A stretch of 9,885 bases of DNA from Burkholderiales bacterium (lineage in GTDB: Bacteria; Pseudomonadota; Gammaproteobacteria; Burkholderiales; Burkholderiaceae_C). The stretch covers positions 1-9,885 of the forward strand of contig SBFU01000166.1 in the NCBI GenBank assembly GCA_006227785.1, in the 5' to 3' direction. A program made the translations under genes and the position numbers. This document shows positions 1-5,729 of the stretch, one piece after another (positions within the stretch are counted from its first letter, which is position 1; each line of letters starts with the position of its first letter). A model generated the notes under the pieces. It saw only the letters and a program-made list of their open reading frames with translations, had not been told where the DNA came from and did not search any database.

Positions 1-29
1 AACGCCCATCCGACCGGCCGTCGGCCCGT

Positions 30-50
30 CACCCGCGTGCCACGCGGGTG
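30..50. repeat. Perfect inverted repeat upstream of the Pat-like gene
   Basis: CACCCGCGTG and CACGCGGGTG form a perfect 10-base inverted repeat around a single central C. As RNA it would fold into a GC-rich stem of about 8 base pairs (30-37 with 43-50) and a five-base loop. No T-run follows. It lies about 78 bases before the start of the acetyltransferase gene, so it could be the end of an upstream gene's transcript or an operator. The rest of 1-127 shows no gene and no convincing promoter. Confidence 0.5.
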
Positions 51-127
51 GCCGATAAACACCTGTTGAAAACTGGCCTGACCGGTCTGCCAATGCGGGC
101 GGCTCGGTCACCGGCCTTTGCCTGAAC

Positions 128-2806
128 ATGGAAAAGCACTACCTCACCCCCCTGTTCCTTCCCGAATCGATCGCCGTATTCGCCGGCCCCAAGGATTCAC
201 CCGAGCCGCGTTTTGCCCAGGCCCAGGCGGTCAGTGCCGCGTTGCGGGCCCAGCGGTACGCCGGTCGGCTGGTGTTCATCGACATCCACACCACCGGCAC
301 CCTGGCCGACCTGGCCCAGACCCGGGCGGACCTGGCCATCATCGCGCTGCCTCCGGAAGACGTCATCCAGGCCCTGGAAGTGGCCGGCCGCATCAAGTGC
401 CGCGCCGCCCTGGTGATCGGCAGTGGGGTGAGCCCGGAACAGGCCGCCGAGATGCACCGTGTGGCCCGGCGTCACAGCATGCACATGCTGGGCCCCAACA
501 GCCTGGGCGTGCAGCGCCCACGTGCAGGACTCAATGCCAGCGTGGTCGGTCCGCTGGCCGGAAGCGGCTCGCTCGCACTGGTCTCCCAGTCGGGTGCATT
601 GACCGCCTCCATCCTCGACTGGGCGACACAGAACTCGGTGGGTTTTTCCGCCGTGGTGTCGCTGGGTCCTCATACCTCGGTCGACATCGCCCAGGTGCTG
701 GATTTCCTGGCCAGCGATGCCCAGACCCACAGCATCGTGGTCTACATGGAAGGCATCGCCAACGCCCGCCGCTTCATGAGCGCACTGCGCGCCGCCGCGA
801 ACGCCAAACCGGTGGTGGTGCTCAAGGCCGGCCGCAAAAAGGCGGGCAACCAGGCCGCCCAGACCCACAGCGGTGCCATTGTCGGCAGCGACGACGTGTT
901 CGACGCTGCACTGCGCCGCGCCGGCGCGGTGCGGGTGCGTTCCTTTGTCGAGCTGTTTTCGGCCGCCAAATGCCTGGCCTCGCGCTACCGACCGGTGGGC
1001 AAGCGGCTGAACATCATCACCAACGGCGGCGGGCCTGGCGTGCTGGCAGCCGACTGGGCGAGCGAGATCGGACTGGAACTCGGTCCGATCAGCCCCGAAC
1101 TGGGGCGCGAGATCGCACCCCAGCTGCCGCCGCTGGCCTCGCTGACCGACCTCCTGGACCTGTCCGAAGAGGCCACCCCGGCCCATTACCGGACCGCCAT
1201 CGACGCCGCCGGACGCGACAAGGCGGTGGATGGCATCCTGGTCGTTCACTCGCCCAAGGCGGGTGTGGACGCCACCGAGATCGCCCGCGCCATGGCCGAG
1301 GCCAAGACCCACCTGAGCAAACCCCTGCTCAGCTGCTGGATGGGCGACGCCTCCGTGGGCGAGGCGCGCCAGGTGCTGGCCGACGCTGCCATCCCGAGTT
1401 TCCGCACCCCCGAGGCCGCTGTCGGCGCCTTTGGCAACATCGCCAGCTTCTACCAGAACCAGCAGTTGCTGCAACAGACACCGCCGCCGCTGTCGAACCT
1501 GGCCAAGCCCGATGTCGAGGGCGCCCGCCTGATCATCGAAAACGTGCTGGCCGAGCGGCGCAAGGTGCTCACCGAGATGGAGTCCAAGGCCCTGCTGTCG
1601 GCTTTCCACATCCCGGTCACCCAGACCATCCTGGCGCGCAGCGCCAACGAGGCCATGATGATCGCCACCCAGCTCGGTTACCCGGTGGCGCTGAAGATCG
1701 ATTCGCCCGACATCAGCCACAAGTCCGACGTCAATGGCGTGGCCCTGAACGTGCGCAACGCCACCGTGGTGCGCGACGTCTACAACAGCATGATCCAGGC
1801 GGTGGGCAAGGCCCAGCCCGGTGCCCGCATCAACGGCGTGACGATCCAGAAAATGGCACCCGCCCAGCGCGGACGCGAGATCTGCGTCGGCCTGGTGACC
1901 GACGACCCGTTCGGACCGGTGATCGCCTTCGGCGCCGGCGGCACCATGATCGAGCTGATCGACGACCGCGCCATGGAGCTGCCGCCACTCAACCAGTTCC
2001 TGGCCCGTCGGCTGATCGAGCGTTCGCGGGTGGCCGAGACCCTGGGTGACTGGCGTGGCGCCGATGCCATCGACCGCGAGGCCCTGGAACAGGTGCTGCT
2101 GCGGGTCTCTGAAATGGTGTGCGAGCTGCCCCAGCTGCGCGAGATGGACATCAACCCCATCATCGTCGATGCCCATGGCGCGGTGGCGGTGGATGCGCGG
2201 GTGGTGATCGACCACGCCCCGGCCGGCACACACGACTACAGCCACCTGGCCATCCTGCCCTACCCGGCGCGCTACCAGCAGCGCTGGCCACTGCGCGGCG
2301 GCGGTGAATACACCATCCGCCCGATCCGCCCGGACGATGCCCAGATGCTGCAGGAACTGGTGCAGAACCTGTCACCCGAAAGCCGCTATTTCCGCTTCGT
2401 GTCCTCGCTCAAGGAGCTGCCGCCGGCCATGCTCTCGCGTCTGACCCTGATCGACTACGACCGCGAAATGGCCCTGGTGGCCATCCACCGCCAGCGCGAT
2501 GCCAGCACGCCGGGTGAGGACCGTGAAGTCGAACGGGTGGTCGGCGTCTCGCGCTATGTGACCAACCCCGACAAGACCAGTTGCGAGTTCTCGCTGGTGG
2601 TGGCCGACGACTTCAACGGCAAGGGTCTGGGTTCGCGCCTGATGCTCAGCATCATGGAAGAGGCGCGCGACAAGGGGCTGACCGAGATCGAGGGCCTGGT
2701 GCTGGCCAACAACCCCGGCATGCTCAAACTCATGAAAAGCCTGGGCTTCGTCATCAAGCGCTTTGCCGACGACCCGGACTTCATGCTGGTGACACACACG
2801 CTGTAA
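128..2806 (+). CDS. Pat/YfiQ-type bifunctional protein: ADP-forming acyl-CoA synthetase-like region fused to GNAT acetyltransferase
   Basis: This 892-residue protein has the size and domain order of the Pat/YfiQ (PatZ) protein lysine acetyltransferases, cytosolic enzymes known to acetylate and switch off acetyl-CoA synthetase and other targets. A CoA-binding-like domain spans about residues 10-130. Succinyl-CoA-synthetase-like domains span about 140-450; the THSG motif holds His247, at the position of the phospho-histidine of active ADP-forming synthetases. An ATP-grasp domain spans about 475-695 (HKSDVNGV at 531-538, FGAGGTMIEL at 601-610). The GNAT domain spans about 728-892, with the acetyl-CoA loop NGKGLG at 830-835 and Glu820 as the likely general base. 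The N-terminal nucleotide loop is degenerate, lacking the usual glycine-rich Rossmann signature, so the synthetase half may only sense ligand; this is inference. The ATG at 128 has no clear Shine-Dalgarno sequence, but homology-like sequence begins immediately after it. Downstream is the origin-like region, and this gene reads toward it. Confidence 0.93.
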   Translation: MEKHYLTPLFLPESIAVFAGPKDSPEPRFAQAQAVSAALRAQRYAGRLVFIDIHTTGTLADLAQTRADLAIIALPPEDVIQALEVAGRIKCRAALVIGSGVSPEQAAEMHRVARRHSMHMLGPNSLGVQRPRAGLNASVVGPLAGSGSLALVSQSGALTASILDWATQNSVGFSAVVSLGPHTSVDIAQVLDFLASDAQTHSIVVYMEGIANARRFMSALRAAANAKPVVVLKAGRKKAGNQAAQTHSGAIVGSDDVFDAALRRAGAVRVRSFVELFSAAKCLASRYRPVGKRLNIITNGGGPGVLAADWASEIGLELGPISPELGREIAPQLPPLASLTDLLDLSEEATPAHYRTAIDAAGRDKAVDGILVVHSPKAGVDATEIARAMAEAKTHLSKPLLSCWMGDASVGEARQVLADAAIPSFRTPEAAVGAFGNIASFYQNQQLLQQTPPPLSNLAKPDVEGARLIIENVLAERRKVLTEMESKALLSAFHIPVTQTILARSANEAMMIATQLGYPVALKIDSPDISHKSDVNGVALNVRNATVVRDVYNSMIQAVGKAQPGARINGVTIQKMAPAQRGREICVGLVTDDPFGPVIAFGAGGTMIELIDDRAMELPPLNQFLARRLIERSRVAETLGDWRGADAIDREALEQVLLRVSEMVCELPQLREMDINPIIVDAHGAVAVDARVVIDHAPAGTHDYSHLAILPYPARYQQRWPLRGGGEYTIRPIRPDDAQMLQELVQNLSPESRYFRFVSSLKELPPAMLSRLTLIDYDREMALVAIHRQRDASTPGEDREVERVVGVSRYVTNPDKTSCEFSLVVADDFNGKGLGSRLMLSIMEEARDKGLTEIEGLVLANNPGMLKLMKSLGFVIKRFADDPDFMLVTHTL

Positions 2807-2831
2807 GCACCTGGATTGCCCCGCTCGTCGA

Positions 2832-2849
2832 TGCCCGCTCAGGCGGGCA
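2832..2849. terminator. Hairpin after the Pat-like gene, possible terminator
   Basis: TGCCCGC and GCGGGCA form a perfect 7-base-pair stem with loop TCAG, starting 26 bases after the stop codon. No T-run follows, so it is not a textbook intrinsic terminator. It may still end or stabilise the transcript and would shield the origin-like region from read-through. Confidence 0.45.
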
Positions 2850-2897
2850 AGCCCGGTAGAGGCATTCTTGCCTTCGAACCAGGGTCACCCACTCCTG

Positions 2898-2934
2898 TTC
2901 TTCTTATCTACATTCTTAATTCTTTGAATTAGTA
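2898..2934. other. AT-rich DNA unwinding element
   Basis: This is the only long AT-rich stretch in the gene-free region. It contains the inverted repeat TAATTC-TTT-GAATTA (2917-2931) and lies directly against the DnaA-trio triplets, where strand opening would begin. Confidence 0.65.
2904..2912. promoter_or_regulatory. DnaA box, one mismatch (TTATCTACA)
   Basis: Eight of nine bases match TTATCCACA. It sits inside the AT-rich element, where weaker DnaA sites are common in known origins. Confidence 0.5.
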
Positions 2935-2944
2935 GCAGTAGTAG
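2930..2944 (+). other. DnaA-trio array (TAG TAG CAG TAG TAG)
   Basis: Five consecutive triplets, four of them TAG and the middle one CAG, read 3'-GAT-5' as the known DnaA-trio element does. They lie between the AT-rich element and the GC-rich spacer plus DnaA box, the order required for DnaA oligomer loading on single-stranded DNA. Confidence 0.68.
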
Positions 2945-2958
2945 AGGGCCGGCTGTGG

Positions 2959-2967
2959 TGTGGACAA
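2959..2967. promoter_or_regulatory. DnaA box, one mismatch (TGTGGACAA)
   Basis: Eight of nine bases match TGTGGATAA. It lies 14 bases from the last DnaA-trio triplet. A weaker overlapping site, TGTGGTGTG (2954-2962), lies 9 bases from the trio. Together they form the probable loading site for the unwinding oligomer. Confidence 0.6.
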
Positions 2968-2985
2968 GCCTGGTTTTTCCATCTG

Positions 2986-2998
2986 GATCAAGGACTTG
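2986..2998 (+). promoter_or_regulatory. IHF-like binding site
   Basis: GATCAAGGACTTG matches the IHF consensus WATCAANNNNTTR at all fixed positions except the first base. It lies between the DnaA boxes at 2959 and 3077, where a DNA bend would bring the two box groups together, as IHF does in known proteobacterial origins. The match is by motif only. Confidence 0.45.
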
Positions 2999-3076
2999 TG
3001 ACCTTCCAAAGTCTGTGTGAAGCACCCCCTGGGTCTTTTTGCCGGACGGGGACAAGTGGCCATGAACGCCGCATCC

Positions 3077-3085
3077 TGTGGATAA
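3077..3085. promoter_or_regulatory. DnaA box, perfect consensus (TGTGGATAA)
   Basis: Exact complement of TTATCCACA, the highest-affinity DnaA box. It is oriented opposite to the box at 3105. Confidence 0.75.
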
Positions 3086-3104
3086 CCATGGACTTGCCAG
3101 AATC

Positions 3105-3113
3105 TTATTCACA
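3105..3113. promoter_or_regulatory. DnaA box, TTATNCACA consensus (TTATTCACA)
   Basis: Fully matches the degenerate DnaA consensus. It forms a divergent pair with the perfect box 19 bases to its left. It also lies only a few bases before the TTGACA hexamer at 3120, so DnaA binding could affect transcription of the downstream operon. Confidence 0.7.
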
Positions 3114-3119
3114 ACTTTG

Positions 3120-3125
3120 TTGACA
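3120..3125 (+). promoter_or_regulatory. Possible -35 hexamer for the DUF4956 operon
   Basis: TTGACA is a perfect sigma-70 -35 hexamer, 132 bases before the operon's first start codon. No good -10 hexamer lies 15-19 bases downstream, so this is weak. If real, the promoter would depend on an activator or have a poor -10. Confidence 0.25.
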
Positions 3126-3245
3126 GCCACCCTGCTGCCCCGGGACGAACATCTGATTACACAAGGCCGGGAATAAGCCATGGCGACTGGCGTTGTTGCT
3201 GTCACAGAACGGTCATCTTCCGGTGACCCATGTGACGCAAACCCC

Positions 3246-3250
3246 AAGGA
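3246..3250 (+). promoter_or_regulatory. Ribosome binding site that fixes the DUF4956 start
   Basis: AAGGA lies 7 bases before the ATG at 3258. The in-frame upstream ATG at 3180 has no comparable site and would add 26 residues without family-like sequence. Confidence 0.7.
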
Positions 3251-3257
3251 AAACGCC

Positions 3258-3860
3258 ATGAACCTTGATTTTTTCTCCGCGGCCGTGACCGAGTTGCTGA
3301 TCCGATTCGTGGTCAACACGCTGGCCATGGTTTTTCTGGTCTTTGGACTGTTTTACCGCCGTTACCGGGACAAGGAACTGGTCACTGCAGCGGCCATGTT
3401 CAACATCTTTGCCTTTGCGGTGCTCACCATTCTTTCGGTGGTGGAGTTCAGCATCGCCGCCGGTTTCGGACTGTTTGCCATCCTGGCGCTTTTCTCATTG
3501 CGTTCCGAGCAAATCAGCAAGACTGAAATCACCTATTTCTTCGGCAGCATCGCCATTGCCGTCATCTGCTCGGTACAGGGCACCACAGTGCCGCTGGTCT
3601 CGGCGGTGGTGCTGCTCATTCTGCTGGGCGCATGGTTGATCGACCACCCGGCCATCCTGCGCTCATCCGACGGCATCAGGATCAAGCTGGACAAGATAGA
3701 CAGTCACGCCTTGTCGCACCCTGAATTGATGCGTGAGGAGCTCTCCACCCGTCTCGGTGTGGACGTGATGTCCTACCAGATCACCGCACTGGACTACATC
3801 AACGACATGGCCTGCATCAATGTGTTCTACCGCAATCAGGAGAAGAAGCATGCAGGCTGA
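3258..3860 (+). CDS. DUF4956 family membrane protein
   Basis: A 200-residue integral membrane protein with about four or five hydrophobic segments (roughly 14-33, 43-62, 67-80, 93-106 and 109-127) and a soluble C-terminal part (about 131-200), probably cytosolic. The central GFGLFAILALFSLRSEQISKTEITYFF region (given here as residues 69-95, key residues Phe73, Arg82, Glu90, Tyr93) carries the DUF4956 signature of an F-x-I-L-x-x-x-x-R run followed by a conserved E-x-T-Y. The biochemical role of the family is unknown, but members are often encoded beside VTC-domain polyphosphate polymerases, as here. A membrane anchor or channel for the polymerase product is a reasonable inference only. The start at 3258 is chosen because of the ribosome binding site at 3246. 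Its 3' end overlaps the next gene by 11 bases, implying co-translation. Confidence 0.85.
   Translation: MNLDFFSAAVTELLIRFVVNTLAMVFLVFGLFYRRYRDKELVTAAAMFNIFAFAVLTILSVVEFSIAAGFGLFAILALFSLRSEQISKTEITYFFGSIAIAVICSVQGTTVPLVSAVVLLILLGAWLIDHPAILRSSDGIRIKLDKIDSHALSHPELMREELSTRLGVDVMSYQITALDYINDMACINVFYRNQEKKHAG
3838..3842 (+). promoter_or_regulatory. Ribosome binding site that fixes the VTC gene start
   Basis: AGGAG lies 7 bases before the ATG at 3850, inside the 3' end of the DUF4956 gene. It favours 3850 over the in-frame ATG at 3820, which would add ten residues and lengthen the overlap to 41 bases. Confidence 0.7.
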
Positions 3861-4698
3861 GCACCATCTTGAAGACGGCTGGCTGACCCAGGCCTTTGGT
3901 CCTGTCAGCCTGGACCAGCTCAACGCCAAGGCTGCCATGCTGGAGCGCCTGGACAACAAGTACGTGGTCAGGGCTGCGGTGCTGCAACAGGCCATGGAGG
4001 GGCTGGTGCGCCACTTTGATGTGCTGGAGATCGACGGACTGAGGTCGTTCACCTACGACACCTGCTACTTCGATGACGAGCATCTGCACTGCTATCTCGA
4101 CCATCATCAGGGTCGCCGCAAACGCTGCAAGGTGCGCGTGCGCCACTACACGGATGCCGGTCTGTGTTTTGTCGAGGTCAAGCTCAAGGACAGGCGCGGT
4201 GTCACTGTCAAGAAGCGTCTGAAGACCCAGCCTGACCTGTATGGTCTGCTGGACTCGGCGGCGCGGGATCACATCGACAGTTCCTACCGCCATCTCTATG
4301 GCGATCCTTTTCCCCTGCAGCTGCAGCGCGTGATGGACATGCGTTACCGTCGCGTCACTCTGGTGGCCCGTGAGGGTGGCGAGCGCATGACCATCGACGG
4401 TGGCATCGAGTTCAGCAGCCATGGCCGCATTCGCAGGACCGATGCCGATGTGTTCGTGGTCGAGACCAAATCGGCCAATGCCAATGGCCTGGCCGACCGC
4501 ATCCTGCGTCAGTTGCACCAGCACCCTACCAACAGCTGCTCCAAGTACTGTGTGGGCATGGCGGCGCTGGATCTGGCGCCAAGGCACAACAGATTCTTGC
4601 CGGCACTGCGAAAGCTCAACGCTTTGCCTCTTGGAGCGCCAATGGCGCCGATGCCAGTGCGTGAATACCCCATGAACCGGGTCGGCTCTCCTGCATGA
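3850..4698 (+). CDS. VTC-domain polyphosphate polymerase family protein
   Basis: This 282-residue protein has the VTC/triphosphate-tunnel pattern along its whole length. The tunnel enzymes bind triphosphate in a barrel lined with basic and acidic residues; eukaryotic VTC makes polyphosphate from ATP. Visible strands, in order, are ERLDNKYVV (32-40), YFDDEHLHCY (73-82), the basic GRRKRCKVRVRHY (88-100), FVEVKLKDRRG (107-117), VTVKKRLK (118-125), MRYRRVTL (164-171), RMTIDGGIEF (179-188), VVETKS (203-208) and CSKY (230-233). The expected lysine, arginine and glutamate residues of the tunnel (Glu32, Lys37, Arg96, Arg98, Glu109, Lys111, Lys122, Arg123, Glu205, Lys207, Lys232) are all present, so the protein is probably active. 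It has no signal peptide or membrane segment, so it is cytosolic, perhaps held at the membrane by the DUF4956 protein. Its stop codon overlaps the next start (ATGA). Whether the product is polyphosphate is inference from the family. Confidence 0.88.
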   Translation: MQAEHHLEDGWLTQAFGPVSLDQLNAKAAMLERLDNKYVVRAAVLQQAMEGLVRHFDVLEIDGLRSFTYDTCYFDDEHLHCYLDHHQGRRKRCKVRVRHYTDAGLCFVEVKLKDRRGVTVKKRLKTQPDLYGLLDSAARDHIDSSYRHLYGDPFPLQLQRVMDMRYRRVTLVAREGGERMTIDGGIEFSSHGRIRRTDADVFVVETKSANANGLADRILRQLHQHPTNSCSKYCVGMAALDLAPRHNRFLPALRKLNALPLGAPMAPMPVREYPMNRVGSPA

Positions 4699-5651
4699 GC
4701 ATCCATCGAACGATGCGCGCGGCCTTGCTCTGCCTGGCAGGCCTGACCATGCCAACCGCTTTGCTCGCCACCCAGCCACCGCAGGTCCGTGGGGTGGTGC
4801 ATCTGCCTCGCAGTACCGTGGATGGCCAGCGCGTGGCCGAACTCTCGGGCCTGGCCTGGGACGCGCGGTCTCACGTGCTCTATGCCGTGTCGGACCGCGG
4901 TCACCTGTTCCGGTTTCGTCTTGAAAGAAACACAGAAGGTCTTCTCCGGTCGGTGGTGCCTATATCGTCACACACCCTGCTGGACGGGCAGCATGTGGCA
5001 GGGGCAAACCCAGCGATCGATGCCGAAGGACTGACGCTTTGGTACCCACCGGGCAAGGACCATGACTTGCCACAGTTGCTGGTGTCCACCGAGGGTCTGC
5101 CTCGGGTCCTTCGGGTCGATACGGGGGCCCGGGTGCAAGGGATGATGGCTCTGCCAGCCGCACTGGGCAACGCGGAGCACGGTCAAGCCGGTAACCGCAT
5201 GCTGGAGGCGGTGACCTACAGCCCGAGACATGGGCTGCTGGTGGCAGCGGAATCGGCTGTCAACGACCATGAACAGCCGCTGCACACGGTCCATGGCCAT
5301 CGTCGAAGCTGGTCCTTCACTGCCCATGGAGGGGGACCGTCCCGCTTGAAGGCGATGGATGTGATCGACGGTGAACAGCTCGTGTTACTCGAGCGTGCAA
5401 GGGTGGGCAAGGGCAAGTCCAAAGGGTTGGTGAACGTCCTGCGTCTGATCGACCTGAATCGTTGTGTGCCTCAGGAAGTCTGTCCGGCACAAGACCTGCT
5501 GTTGCTCACGCCGACCGATGGCTCGCAGAACTTCGAAGGCATGACCTGGTTGGGTGGACGTCAGTTTCTGCTCGTCAGTGACAGTCCGGGCAGCCCGAAG
5601 GCGCCGAGCATTTTCATGCTGGTGGATCTTCCGGTGCCGCAGCGGGAATAA
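4695..5651 (+). CDS. Exported phytase-like / esterase-like propeller protein
   Basis: A 318-residue protein with an N-terminal signal peptide (basic MSIHRTMR, hydrophobic core 9-24, likely cleavage after Ala25), so it should act in the periplasm or outside the cell. The mature part shows the repeated E-G-[LM] and propeller-blade pattern of the phytase-like domain family (esterase-like activity of phytase): ELSGLAWD (49-56) with VLYAVSDRG (61-69), DAEGL (109-113), STEGL (131-135), MLEAVTYSP (169-177) and NFEGMTWLGG (279-288) with FLLVSDS (291-297). Glu49, Glu111, Glu171 and Glu281 are candidate metal or substrate ligands. Cys257 and Cys263 could form a disulfide. The family is linked to phosphoester hydrolysis, but few members have been tested. 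Its start overlaps the VTC stop by four bases (ATGA) with no strong ribosome binding site of its own, indicating translational coupling, so its substrate may be related to the polymerase product. Confidence 0.82.
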   Translation: MSIHRTMRAALLCLAGLTMPTALLATQPPQVRGVVHLPRSTVDGQRVAELSGLAWDARSHVLYAVSDRGHLFRFRLERNTEGLLRSVVPISSHTLLDGQHVAGANPAIDAEGLTLWYPPGKDHDLPQLLVSTEGLPRVLRVDTGARVQGMMALPAALGNAEHGQAGNRMLEAVTYSPRHGLLVAAESAVNDHEQPLHTVHGHRRSWSFTAHGGGPSRLKAMDVIDGEQLVLLERARVGKGKSKGLVNVLRLIDLNRCVPQEVCPAQDLLLLTPTDGSQNFEGMTWLGGRQFLLVSDSPGSPKAPSIFMLVDLPVPQRE

Positions 5652-5669
5652 ACGCCGCTGGCAGGCGTT
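5651..5669. terminator. Weak hairpin at the end of the three-gene operon
   Basis: AACGCC and GGCGTT form a 6-base-pair stem with a 7-base loop, starting at the last base of the stop codon. No T-run follows. It is a possible transcript end or processing site. Confidence 0.3.
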
Positions 5670-5688
5670 GTCATGACATCCATGTTGC

Positions 5689-5704
5689 TGCCGGTCAACC
5701 GGCA
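5689..5704. repeat. Perfect inverted repeat before the lipoprotein gene
   Basis: TGCCGGT-CA-ACCGGCA is a perfect 7-base inverted repeat around two bases, centred about 34 bases before the lipoprotein start. Its size and symmetry fit an operator for a dimeric repressor, or a second transcript-end hairpin. The sequence cannot decide between these. Confidence 0.4.
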
Positions 5705-5718
5705 CGTTCCCACCCATC

Positions 5719-5722
5719 GGAG
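5719..5722 (+). promoter_or_regulatory. Ribosome binding site that fixes the lipoprotein start
   Basis: GGAG lies 7 bases before the ATG at 5730. The in-frame ATG at 5673 would put 19 extra residues before the signal peptide and is rejected. Confidence 0.65.
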
Positions 5723-5729
5723 TGACACC

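Larger units (their letters stand above)
2898..3113. other. oriC: Probable chromosomal replication origin (oriC-like region)
   Basis: Directly visible, left to right: a sharply AT-rich stretch (2898-2934) in otherwise GC-rich DNA, a near-consensus DnaA box in it (TTATCTACA, 2904-2912), tandem TAG triplets (2930-2944), GC-rich GGCCGGC (2947-2953), the box TGTGGACAA (2959-2967), an IHF-like site (2986-2998), the full-consensus box TGTGGATAA (3077-3085) and TTATTCACA (3105-3113), which fits TTATNCACA. Order and orientation match the known bacterial basal unwinding system, in which DnaA loaded on a box adjacent to the trios engages one strand and opens the AT-rich side. The stretch is intergenic and GC skew appears to change sign around it. 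There is no dnaA, dnaN or rpmH within 2.8 kb to the left or 6.6 kb to the right, which is unusual for Burkholderiales. An alternative is a remnant, secondary or DnaA-regulatory region. The exact ends are approximate. Confidence 0.72.

Noticed and set aside
66..94. Possible promoter TTGAAA for the Pat-like gene
   Set aside because: No acceptable -10 hexamer at the right spacing.
118..2245. Very long open frames overlapping the Pat-like gene on both strands (118-2049 plus, 197-2245 minus)
   Set aside because: Both are shadows of a GC-rich gene. Their translations are Arg/Gly/Pro/His-rich with no family pattern, while frame 128-2806 shows four recognisable domains.
3151..3165. Possible further DnaA box (GATTACACA)
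   Set aside because: Only six of nine bases match the consensus; too weak to claim.
2885..3328. Minus-strand open frame across the origin-like region
   Set aside because: Its leucine run comes from the TAG triplets, it overlaps the real DUF4956 start, and it resembles no family.
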